Positions 52,755 to 60,694 of a stretch of 64,000 bases of DNA are shown here, in pieces. The position numbers were made by a program, and so were the translations under genes. Numbering within the stretch: position 1 is the first letter of the stretch; the number at the start of each line of letters is the position of its first letter. Under the pieces are notes generated by a model, which saw only the letters and a list, made by a program, of their open reading frames with translations, had not been told where the DNA came from and searched no databases. Source of the DNA: Hyphomicrobium sp. 12-62-95 (lineage in GTDB: Bacteria; Pseudomonadota; Alphaproteobacteria; Rhizobiales; Hyphomicrobiaceae); NCBI GenBank assembly GCA_002279935.1, contig NCCZ01000012.1, forward strand, positions 124,001 to 188,000, given 5' to 3'.

Positions 52755-54011
52755 ATGAACCCCGCAGAAATTGATGCCGCCGAACTTCCGCGCCGCAAGA
52801 GCAGCACGTTGGTGGGCGCAGCCGTCCAACAAAATAGTCTTTTCTCGATTGCTGGCCTGAACGAACGCGCCTTCACATTCGCGTTCTCTAGTCTCGTCTA
52901 TCCCCAAATCTGGGAAGACCCGGTCGTCGACCTTGAAGCGCTGCGCATTGAAAGCGGCCACCGCGTCATCACGATCGCATCCGGCGGCTGCAATGCGCTC
53001 TCCTATCTTGTCGCTGATCCGGCCGAAATTATCGCCGTCGACTTGAATGCATCGCACGCTGCCCTGAACCGCCTCAAAAATGCGGCCCTGCGCCATCTGC
53101 CTGATTACGATTCATTCTACGCCTTCCTCGGCGCCGCCGACAAAAAGTCCAACGTCGAACTCTTCGACACCCACATCAGCGACCGCCTCGATGACGCCAC
53201 GCGCACGTTCTGGAATAGCCGCGACGTCACCGGCCGCCGCAACGTCGAGCGCTTCGCGAGGGGCTTTTATCGCTACGGCCTTCTCGGCCGCTTTATCGCC
53301 GCTGGCCATTTCGCCGCCAAGCTCTACGGCCGCGACCCGCGCATCATGCTCAAGGCGACCAGCCTCGAAGAACAGCGCGAAATCTATGCCCGCGAATTGA
53401 AGCCACTGTTCGAGAAGCGCGCCGTTCGCGCGATTTTGAACCTGCGCTCGTCGCTCTTCGGCCTCGGCATTCCGCCCGCCCAGTACGACGCACTCTCCGG
53501 CGGCCGCCCCATGCACGAGGTCGTCGAAGAGCGCCTTGCCCGCCTTGCCTGCGGCTTCGACCTCAAAGACAACTACTTTGCTTGGCAGGCCTTCAACCGC
53601 GGCTATGCGCCAGACGAAAAAGGTCCGCTGCCGATTTACTTGCAGCCCGAGAATTATGAAGCAATTCGGGCACGCGCGTCGCGCATCCAAATGCGCAATA
53701 TCTCCTACACCGAGCAGTTGCGCGCCCTGCCGGCCCAGCACCTCGACCGCTACGTTCTCCTCGATGCGCAAGACTGGATGAACGACGCGGTCCTCACCGA
53801 ACTGTGGACCGAAATCACCCGCACCGCTCGCCCCGGCGCCCGCGTCATTTTTCGCACCGCCGGCGAAGAGAGCATCTTGCCGGGCCGCATCCCCGACACC
53901 ATCCTCAACCAGTGGACCTACGAAGACGAAGCCTCTCGGGCCTGGGTTGCCCGCGATCGCTCGGCAATCTACGGCGGTTTCCACCTCTACGTTATGAAGG
54001 ACAAAGCCTGA
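52755..54011 (+). CDS. btaA: SAM:diacylglycerol 3-amino-3-carboxypropyltransferase BtaA
   Basis: BtaA (DUF3419) moves the aminocarboxypropyl group of SAM to diacylglycerol, making diacylglycerylhomoserine, the first step to betaine lipid DGTS. The protein is 418 aa, close to the Rhodobacter enzyme. The start region NERAFTFAFSSLVYPQIWED, the SAM-site ITIASGGCNALSYL with IIAVDLN, and the late RVIFRTAGEES with YGGFHLY are characteristic. It begins 27 bp after the phosphoesterase, and its stop overlaps the btaB start (TGATG). Confidence 0.92.
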   Translation: MNPAEIDAAELPRRKSSTLVGAAVQQNSLFSIAGLNERAFTFAFSSLVYPQIWEDPVVDLEALRIESGHRVITIASGGCNALSYLVADPAEIIAVDLNASHAALNRLKNAALRHLPDYDSFYAFLGAADKKSNVELFDTHISDRLDDATRTFWNSRDVTGRRNVERFARGFYRYGLLGRFIAAGHFAAKLYGRDPRIMLKATSLEEQREIYARELKPLFEKRAVRAILNLRSSLFGLGIPPAQYDALSGGRPMHEVVEERLARLACGFDLKDNYFAWQAFNRGYAPDEKGPLPIYLQPENYEAIRARASRIQMRNISYTEQLRALPAQHLDRYVLLDAQDWMNDAVLTELWTEITRTARPGARVIFRTAGEESILPGRIPDTILNQWTYEDEASRAWVARDRSAIYGGFHLYVMKDKA

Positions 54012-54670
54012 TGACGCCGACACGCCCATCCGACGCAGAGCGCATGGATCGGCACTACCGCTATCAGCGCTTTATTTACGATCTGACGCGCACCCACTAC
54101 CTGATCGGCCGCAAGCACTTGATTACGGATCTAAAGCCCAATCCGGGTGAAACGATCCTCGAAATCGGCTGCGGCACGGCGTGGAACTTAATCCGTATCG
54201 CCGAACGCTACCCGGCTGCGAACATTTATGGCGTCGACGTCTCCAATGCGATGCTCGACACGGCTCGCGCCTCGATCAAACGCAAGGGCCTTGCCCGGCG
54301 CATCCATGTCGCCCAAGCCGACGCAACCGCCTTCTCTGCCGCAGACGCCATCGGCATCCCCCAATTCGACCGCGTCGTCTTCTCCTACGCGCTTTCGATG
54401 ATTCCCGGTTGGCAGGAAGCCCTCGAGATTGGCGCCGCGCATATCGCCCCGGGCGGCAGCCTCCACATCGTGGACTTCGGCCAATGCGGCCGCCTGCCCG
54501 GCGCGTTCAAAACCGCGCTGTTCGCCTTTCTCAACCACTACACCGTCACACCACGCCCCGATCTCGAAGACGCCTGCCGCCGCGTCGCGGCAACGAAAGG
54601 CCTCACGCTTTCGTTTAGCCGCATGCATCGCGGCTACACCGACTACGCCGTGCTCGCGCGCAAGATCTAG
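54011..54670 (+). CDS. btaB: Diacylglycerylhomoserine N-methyltransferase BtaB
   Basis: BtaB adds three methyl groups to the homoserine headgroup to give DGTS, a phosphorus-free membrane lipid. The protein is 219 aa. Methyltransferase motif I is ILEIGCGTAWNLI with the acidic IYGVDVSNAML; VVFSYALSMIPGW and LHIVDFGQCGRLPGAF are typical of this subgroup. Overlap with the btaA stop implies translational coupling. A GT21 glycosyltransferase follows 42 bp downstream. Confidence 0.92.
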   Translation: MTPTRPSDAERMDRHYRYQRFIYDLTRTHYLIGRKHLITDLKPNPGETILEIGCGTAWNLIRIAERYPAANIYGVDVSNAMLDTARASIKRKGLARRIHVAQADATAFSAADAIGIPQFDRVVFSYALSMIPGWQEALEIGAAHIAPGGSLHIVDFGQCGRLPGAFKTALFAFLNHYTVTPRPDLEDACRRVAATKGLTLSFSRMHRGYTDYAVLARKI

Positions 54671-54712
54671 ATCGGATCGCCGCGCTGCGACTCCGATTTG
54701 AGGACGCCGCCC

Positions 54713-55849
54713 ATGGACGCACTGACCGTCACAGCTCTGATTTTCGCCGTTAGCGCACTGATGGTCCATCTGCTGACAACGGCAATCGGCATCGTTCGCA
54801 CTCTGAAGCCCAGCCGCGCACCCAGTCGCGCCCGATGGAACGCAGAACCGGTCACAATCCTCCGCCCCGTTTGCGGCATTGACCCATTCGACGAAACCAC
54901 GCTGAGAACCTCATTTCATCTCGACCATCCCAACTACGAGATCATTTTTTGCTCGGACCGCGAGCACGATCCCGCAGTCCCGCTCGTTCGCGCGCTCATG
55001 GCCGCGTATCCCGGCATAAGATCACGCCTCCTAATCGGCGACGACCGCTCCACGCCCAACCCCAAACTTAACAACCTGATCAAAGGCTGGAACGCAGCCA
55101 CCACGCCGTGGGTTATCATGGCCGACAGCAATGTCCTGATGCCGCCCACCTACATCGGCGAAATGTTCGCAGCCTTCCGTCCGGGCACCGGTCTTGTCTG
55201 CTCGCCCCCGGTCGGCAGCCATCCCGATGGCGCCTGGGCCGAAATGGAATGCGCGTTCCTCAACACCTATCAAGCCCGCTGGCAGCTCGCCGCCGACGCG
55301 ATTGGTTTCGGCTTTGCCCAAGGCAAGTCGATGCTCTGGAAAAAATCCGATCTCGATGAAGCTGGCGGCATCGGCGCCCTCGCCCTTGAAATCGCCGAAG
55401 ACGCCGCCGCCACCAAAATCGTCCGTCAGCGCGGACTTCGCGTCCGCCTCGTCGACCGCCCCTACGCTCAGCCCCTCGGCCGCAAGACCGCCGCTCAAGT
55501 CTGGCAGCGCCAGGTCCGCTGGGCCCGCCTCCGCCGCTCCACCTTCATCCCCTATTACATGCTGGAAATTCTAACCGGCAGTCTCGCGCCGGCCCTTGCG
55601 GCCGCCTATGCCGGTGCAAGCTTCGGCCTCAACCCTATTGCCAGCATTGCCGCACTTTGGTTCGTCTGGTACGGCGCCGAAGCTGCCCTCGCCAAATCCG
55701 CGGGCTGGCACATGACCCTCGCATCCCCCGCCGCTTGGCTCGCGCGCGATCTCGCACTCCCCGTGCTTTGGATCCAAGGCTTCATGGGTAACCGCTTCAC
55801 CTGGCGCGGCAATGAAATGACGGTGGCCACCGCCGGCGGCAAACCATAA
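54713..55849 (+). CDS. GT21 ceramide-glucosyltransferase-like enzyme
   Basis: A 378-aa membrane glycosyltransferase: one N-terminal helix (about residues 5-27), a GT-A domain and about three C-terminal helices. The GT21 motifs are in order: IIFCSDREHDP (D1), VIMADSNVLM (D2), EIAEDAAATK (D3) and RQVRW for (Q/R)XXRW. Bacterial GT21 relatives glycosylate ceramide or diacylglycerol. Next to PlcP and BtaAB, a diacylglycerol glycolipid that replaces phospholipids under phosphate stress is the likely product. ATG 54713 is chosen with GAGG upstream. Confidence 0.88.
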   Translation: MDALTVTALIFAVSALMVHLLTTAIGIVRTLKPSRAPSRARWNAEPVTILRPVCGIDPFDETTLRTSFHLDHPNYEIIFCSDREHDPAVPLVRALMAAYPGIRSRLLIGDDRSTPNPKLNNLIKGWNAATTPWVIMADSNVLMPPTYIGEMFAAFRPGTGLVCSPPVGSHPDGAWAEMECAFLNTYQARWQLAADAIGFGFAQGKSMLWKKSDLDEAGGIGALALEIAEDAAATKIVRQRGLRVRLVDRPYAQPLGRKTAAQVWQRQVRWARLRRSTFIPYYMLEILTGSLAPALAAAYAGASFGLNPIASIAALWFVWYGAEAALAKSAGWHMTLASPAAWLARDLALPVLWIQGFMGNRFTWRGNEMTVATAGGKP

Positions 55850-56008
55850 CCCGCCGCAAGAGTAATCAATCGAACTCAAGCACCGGACCAGCATCCCGGC
55901 AGTTCGCTTCCCAATTATCCTGATGTACACGCCTCTCGGATCTTCGATGGAGCGCGGAGCCAACCGTCAAAGACAGGATAGGTGGTGTCAAGTTTTACAG
56001 CCCCACTT

Positions 56009-56031
56009 TCAGCTACAGTGATTTTAGCTGA
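56009..56031. promoter_or_regulatory. Inverted repeat before the kinase cluster
   Basis: A perfect 7-bp inverted repeat TCAGCTA/TAGCTGA around 9 nt lies 15 bp before the kinase start. The surrounding 60 bp are AT-richer than average. It may be an operator for the AraC-type regulator encoded downstream, or a transcript-end hairpin of the previous operon. Confidence 0.4.
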
Positions 56032-56045
56032 GCTCACAATCAGTG

Positions 56046-57122
56046 ATGGCCATGGACACGAAGGCTTTAGTCACCACCGCGGACCCACAGTCAGGCAGTC
56101 GCCCGATCGATCAACTGGCCGTCCGCGCTCTTGCCCGCTACGGGCTTTCTCCGGCTACCACCATCACGCTGATCAATATCTCGGAGAACATTACCTATCG
56201 AGTCGATGATCCCGCGTCTGGCGGCCGATGGGCGCTTCGCGTGCACCGGGACGGTTACCACTCCCGGCGCGCCATTGCCTCCGAACTCGCCTGGGTGCGC
56301 TCGCTCAAACAAAGCGGAACGATCACAACGCCCGCCCCCGTACCCGGTGTCGACGGCGACATCATCCAGACGCTCGCGCTCGACGGCGCGTTGCCGCGCA
56401 ACGTCGTACTTTTCAGTTGGGAGACCGGCGCGGAACCGGCCACGAACGACGTAGCCGGATTCGAAAAACTCGGCGAGACAGCCGCGCACATGCACGCCCA
56501 TGTGAAGAACTGGAGCCGTCCCCCCTGGTTCGAACGTCACGTGTGGGACTTCAAAACCAGCATCGGAGATGCGCCACATTGGGGCCGGTGGCGCGACGGC
56601 ATGGGCATGACGCCGGAGATCGAGGCTGTCTTTGCCGAGACGGTGTCGGTCATCGATCATCGGCTGCACGGCATCGGCAAAGGCGACGCCGTGTTCGGGC
56701 TGGTGCATGGCGATATGCGGCTTGCCAATCTGTTGATGGACGGCGGCGAAGTGAAGGTCATCGATTTCGACGACTGCGGCTTCTCTTGGTATCTCTACGA
56801 TTGCGCGACGACGGTGTCGTTTTTCGAGCATGAGCCCGCGGTGCCCGACCTCATCAAGGCGTGGGTGCGGGGATACCGTCGCATCGGCGCCTTGAGCGCC
56901 GAAGAAGAGGCGGAGATCGCGACGTTCGTCATGTTGCGGCGCATTCTTCTGGTGGCCTGGATCGGCTCCCATTCCGAAACGGATCTCGCCCGATCAATGG
57001 GCGTGGCCTACACGCAAGGCACTGTACCGCCCTGCCAAGCTTACCTATCGCGGTTCGCATCGGCACGTCCGTTTGCGTCGACCGGCATGGCGAAACCCTT
57101 ATGGAAGCGGATTTTTGGCTAA
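56046..57122 (+). CDS. APH-family small-molecule kinase
   Basis: A 358-aa aminoglycoside-phosphotransferase-fold kinase. The N-lobe has INISENITYRV and RWALRVHRDGYHSRRAI (ATP-binding Lys/Arg region). The catalytic loop is LVHGDMRLANLL near residue 221, with IDFDDCGFSWYLYD as the metal site. It resembles the homoserine/hydroxylysine-kinase type rather than antibiotic resistance enzymes. In other genomes such kinases are linked to class III PLP phospho-lyases, as in this cluster (gene at 59309). The GTG at 56043 and the ATG at 56052 are other possible starts; no good SD is seen. Confidence 0.85.
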   Translation: MAMDTKALVTTADPQSGSRPIDQLAVRALARYGLSPATTITLINISENITYRVDDPASGGRWALRVHRDGYHSRRAIASELAWVRSLKQSGTITTPAPVPGVDGDIIQTLALDGALPRNVVLFSWETGAEPATNDVAGFEKLGETAAHMHAHVKNWSRPPWFERHVWDFKTSIGDAPHWGRWRDGMGMTPEIEAVFAETVSVIDHRLHGIGKGDAVFGLVHGDMRLANLLMDGGEVKVIDFDDCGFSWYLYDCATTVSFFEHEPAVPDLIKAWVRGYRRIGALSAEEEAEIATFVMLRRILLVAWIGSHSETDLARSMGVAYTQGTVPPCQAYLSRFASARPFASTGMAKPLWKRIFG

Positions 57123-57227
57123 TCTTGCCTATCTGCTGGGCATGTCCGCATACGGTTGCCCACCCCTTGCGCTTGACCACCCGAGGACCTCTGTTAGCCT
57201 CGACCTCCCTTGGGATCGAGGTGATGG

Positions 57228-58310
57228 ATGGGCTGGAGCCAGGGCACAATAGAACCGATCGCTGAAAAGGGCGAGACGCGTGGCACTCCGGCGCCCGGTG
57301 TCATTGCCGCGTCAGCCACCGGTGTCGTGTCTTGGATCGAGCGGCTGAACGGAGACGTCGATCGCATTTTCGGCGAGGCAGGCATCGCACCCGAAATGGC
57401 CGGACTACCGACCCTCGTGCTCGACCTCCATTCGTTTTGCAAATTGTTCGAAGAAAGCGCGCGGTCCACGCAGTCTGATAACTTTGGGCTGTGGTTCGGC
57501 GTGAAGTTCGACCCCCGCGACCTGGGCTTGTGGGGCTATGCGGCCTTGTCGGCGCCCACCATCGGGTCGGCCCTAACAACGCTGGTTGAACTGTTTCCTC
57601 TGCATCAGCAATCGTCCTCCATGCGGCTTGGCCGCGATGCCAACGGACTGATGCGGTTCGAGTATAGGATCGAGGCACCGGCGATCTTGGAGCGGCGCCA
57701 GGATGCGGAACTCACTCTGGGCCAGATCGTGAGCTTTATGCGCACGAGCTTAGGCGCCCGCTGGTCGCCGGAGGAGGTTCACTTCGAACATCCCCGGCCT
57801 GAAGGCTGGCGCGAGCATGAGCGGGCCTTCGGAGCACCCGTTTATTTCTCGCGGCCGTCGAACGCACTCTTGTTCAACGCGAAGGTTTTGGCCGTCCCGA
57901 TGCCGGCGCACGATCCGCGCCTGATGGTGGCGATGCGCCATTGCCTGGAGCAGATTGGAGCGCGGCCGGATTTGCGTGCGCGCATTTCCGATCAGGTGCG
58001 ATCCGCCGTGCGGGCCCGGCTCGCCGAAGGGGTTCCGTCGCTGGACGACATCGCCGCGGAACTTAGGCTGGCGCCAAGCCACATCCAACGTGAATTGCAC
58101 TATGATGGATTGACCTTCATGGGTCTCGTGGAGACGGCGCGGCGCGATCTTGCACTGACCTACCTGCGCCAGCGCCAACTATCACTGTCCGAAATAGCAT
58201 TTCTGCTCGGCTATTCGGAGCTATCGGCCTTTAGCCGCGCGGTGCGCCGCTGGACCGGCTCATCGCCGCGCAGCGTGCGTGCGAACCTGTTGCGCGCGGC
58301 AGCCGAATAG
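57228..58310 (+). CDS. AraC-family regulator with arabinose-binding-type N-domain
   Basis: A 360-aa regulator. An N-terminal sensory domain of the arabinose-binding/ArgR-OruR-like type spans about residues 35-215 (GLWFGVKFDPRDLGLWGYAAL). The double helix-turn-helix AraC domain is at about 255-355 (SLDDIAAELRLAPSHIQREL, LSLSEIAFLLGYSELSAFSRAVRRWTG in two parts). GAGGTG precedes the ATG. It sits between the kinase and the SDR/aminotransferase/ALDH genes and probably controls them in response to the pathway substrate. Confidence 0.9.
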   Translation: MGWSQGTIEPIAEKGETRGTPAPGVIAASATGVVSWIERLNGDVDRIFGEAGIAPEMAGLPTLVLDLHSFCKLFEESARSTQSDNFGLWFGVKFDPRDLGLWGYAALSAPTIGSALTTLVELFPLHQQSSSMRLGRDANGLMRFEYRIEAPAILERRQDAELTLGQIVSFMRTSLGARWSPEEVHFEHPRPEGWREHERAFGAPVYFSRPSNALLFNAKVLAVPMPAHDPRLMVAMRHCLEQIGARPDLRARISDQVRSAVRARLAEGVPSLDDIAAELRLAPSHIQRELHYDGLTFMGLVETARRDLALTYLRQRQLSLSEIAFLLGYSELSAFSRAVRRWTGSSPRSVRANLLRAAAE

Positions 58311-58318
58311 CTGCACGA

Positions 58319-59095
58319 TCACGCGTTCAAAGCATCGAGGCTCTCGGGCAAAATTTGTCCGCCATCCACAATGATTGTCTGACCGGTGATGTAGCCCGCT
58401 TCCTTCGATGCGAGAAACAGCGCTGCGTGACCGATATCTTCGACGGTTCCAAGCTTTTTCAGCGGAATCGAGGCGGCCATGGATTTCTCGTAGTCCGGCC
58501 CGAGCGCGATCAGGCCTTCGGTGAGAATGTTGCCGGGCAGAACCGCGTTGACCGTGATCCCATATTTGGCGACCTCGAGACAGGCCGTGCGCATGAAACC
58601 CAACTGCGCTGCCTTGCTGGCACCGTAGTGGGTCCAGCCGGGGAACCCAGTCACCGGCCCCGTGATCGACGACGTAATGACAACGCGCGGCTGATCCGAT
58701 TTCTTGAGATAGGGCAGGCAGGATTTCAAGGACAAGAATGTGCCCTTGAGATTCGTGGACATGACATGGTCCCAGTCCTCCGCGCTCAATTCCTCGATCT
58801 TGGCCTGGGGGAAAATACCGGCGTTGGCGCACAGCACATCAATCGCGCCGAATGCCGAAATCGCCGCCTCTGCCATCATCTGTGTGCCGCCGGCGTCGGA
58901 GATATCAGCGGCAAATCCCTTGGCGGTGCCGCCACCACGGCAGATCTCTTCCGCCGCAGCTTCCGCCTCGGCGAGGGTACGCGACACAACGAGCACTTTA
59001 GCTCCGGCCTTGCCGAAGACGCGGGCAATGCCTTTGCCGATGCCTTTGCTGCCCCCGGTGACGATCACAGAGCGGCCAGCAAGGGATGACGACAT
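58319..59095 (-). CDS. SDR family oxidoreductase, FabG-like
   Basis: A 258-aa classical SDR. TGGSKGIG is at about residues 12-19, then CANAGIFPQAKIEEL, the catalytic SSITGPVTG and HYGASKAAQ (YxxxK). It ends with the typical YITGQTIIVDGGQILPES. I start at the ATG at 59095 for its AAGGAG SD. It is divergent from the class III PLP gene and convergent (8 bp) with the araC-type gene. It may oxidise an alcohol intermediate of the same pathway. Confidence 0.9.
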   Translation of the reverse strand: MSSSLAGRSVIVTGGSKGIGKGIARVFGKAGAKVLVVSRTLAEAEAAAEEICRGGGTAKGFAADISDAGGTQMMAEAAISAFGAIDVLCANAGIFPQAKIEELSAEDWDHVMSTNLKGTFLSLKSCLPYLKKSDQPRVVITSSITGPVTGFPGWTHYGASKAAQLGFMRTACLEVAKYGITVNAVLPGNILTEGLIALGPDYEKSMAASIPLKKLGTVEDIGHAALFLASKEAGYITGQTIIVDGGQILPESLDALNA

Positions 59096-59308
59096 TGGGT
59101 TCCACTCCTTCAAAGCGGTCATGGCAACGGATCCGGCCTGGGCAGCACGGTTCTCCGGCTATTTGAGCGATCACCCTAACGCCTGCGGGGAGCGCCGACT
59201 TGACCCGGAGGGCTGCAGAGTTGGCAGGCCACCGCCGGTCCAGTCAAGACAGCGTGCGGGTAACCGTCGTATGCTTCGCCACACGCGATTGTCACGGATC
59301 GTCATGCC

Positions 59309-60646
59309 ATGAGCACCCAGCCAAAAATACTCGAGCTCAACGCCTTCGACATGCGCTCCACGGCGGGCCTCGATCCCGATACCGCGCGCCTCGTCGAACG
59401 CCGCCGCCAGACGTTCGGCCCTACGTCGATGCTGTTCTACAAGCGCCCGCTCAACGTCGTGTGCGCCGAAGGCGTCTGGCTCTATGAGGCCGATGGAAAC
59501 CGGGTTCTCGATGCCTACAACAATGTGCCATCGATCGGCCATTGCCATCCGGCCGTGGTTGCCGCCGTTTCGCGGCAGATCGGCATTCTCAATATTCACA
59601 CCAGATATCTTTACGACGGCGTCTATACCTACGCCGAGCGGCTGCTTGCGACGCTCCCGCCTGAGCTTTCGAATATTGTCTTCACGTGCACGGGCTCAGA
59701 AAGCGCCGACTTCGCCCTGCGCGCAGCCCGCGGATTGACGGGTGGAACCGGTTTCATCGTCACCGCCAACGCCTATCATGGCAACACGAGCGCCGTGACC
59801 GAGGTCTCACCGTCCTCGGCGAGTGCCGAGCCGCGGCCGCCGCATGTTGTCGTCATTCCAGCGCCCGATACCTACCGCTGGGGCTTGGAGGGCGTCTCGG
59901 AGGCGTTTGCCGTCAACGTCCGCTCGGCCATCGACGAACTCTCGTCGCGCGGCATCAAGCTGGCCGGGCTCATGGCCGACAGCATCTTTTCCAGCGACGG
60001 CGTCTATCCCGGCGAAGGCGGCTTCCTGAAGGAGGCTGTGGACGCCGTTCGAGCCGCAGGCGGCCTTTACATCGCTGACGAAGTGCAACCAGGCTTCGGC
60101 CGCACCGGGGGCCACATGTGGGGATTCGAGCGCCACGGCGTCATCCCCGACATCGTGATCATGGGCAAGCCCATGGGCAACGGGTTCCCCATGGGCGGCG
60201 TTGTCATCAAGCCCGATCTCCTCGCGGATTTCGGCGCGCGCGCGGGCTATTTCAATACGTTCGGCGGCAATCCCGTTGCAGCCGCTGCCGGTCTGGCGGT
60301 TCTGGAGACGTTGCAATCGGAAGGCCTCCAACAGAACGCGCACGAGACCGGCCACTATCTACGCGATCAGATCGCGGCCGTGGGCAAAGTGACGAACCAG
60401 ATCGGCGACGTGCGCGGCGCTGGCCTCTATATCGGCGTCGAATGCGTCACCGGTGACGATGTCAAAACGCCCAACCCGGTTCTTGCCGACCAACTCGTCA
60501 ACGCGATGCGCGAGCGCGACGTGCTGATCGGCACGGCAGGCATCAATGGCAATATTCTGAAAATCAGGCCGCCCCTCGCGTTCCGGCGCGACCACGCCAA
60601 CATCTTCCTCGAAGCGTTCGCCGCTTCAATCCGCAGTCTCGTTTGA
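59309..60646 (+). CDS. Class III PLP enzyme (aminotransferase or phospho-lyase type)
   Basis: A 445-aa fold-type I PLP enzyme. Landmarks are AYNNVPSIGHCHPAVV, FTCTGSESADFALRAAR, LYIADEVQPGFGRTG with the PLP-contacting Asp, and the Schiff-base lysine Lys287 in IMGKPMGNGFPMGG. The NNVPSIGHCHP style and the linked APH-type kinase recall the AGXT2L/PHYKPL branch, which eliminates phosphate from phosphorylated amino alcohols. Ordinary transamination cannot be excluded. The ALDH gene begins 49 bp downstream. Confidence 0.85.
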   Translation: MSTQPKILELNAFDMRSTAGLDPDTARLVERRRQTFGPTSMLFYKRPLNVVCAEGVWLYEADGNRVLDAYNNVPSIGHCHPAVVAAVSRQIGILNIHTRYLYDGVYTYAERLLATLPPELSNIVFTCTGSESADFALRAARGLTGGTGFIVTANAYHGNTSAVTEVSPSSASAEPRPPHVVVIPAPDTYRWGLEGVSEAFAVNVRSAIDELSSRGIKLAGLMADSIFSSDGVYPGEGGFLKEAVDAVRAAGGLYIADEVQPGFGRTGGHMWGFERHGVIPDIVIMGKPMGNGFPMGGVVIKPDLLADFGARAGYFNTFGGNPVAAAAGLAVLETLQSEGLQQNAHETGHYLRDQIAAVGKVTNQIGDVRGAGLYIGVECVTGDDVKTPNPVLADQLVNAMRERDVLIGTAGINGNILKIRPPLAFRRDHANIFLEAFAASIRSLV

Positions 60647-60694
60647 GGGGCAACTCCCGATGAATACACCGACACAGCAGCCGGGGGCGGTCCG

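Noticed and set aside
56046..57122. APH-fold protein as an antibiotic-resistance gene
   Set aside because: The motifs and the metabolic neighbours fit small-molecule kinases of amino-alcohol metabolism; nothing indicates drug modification.
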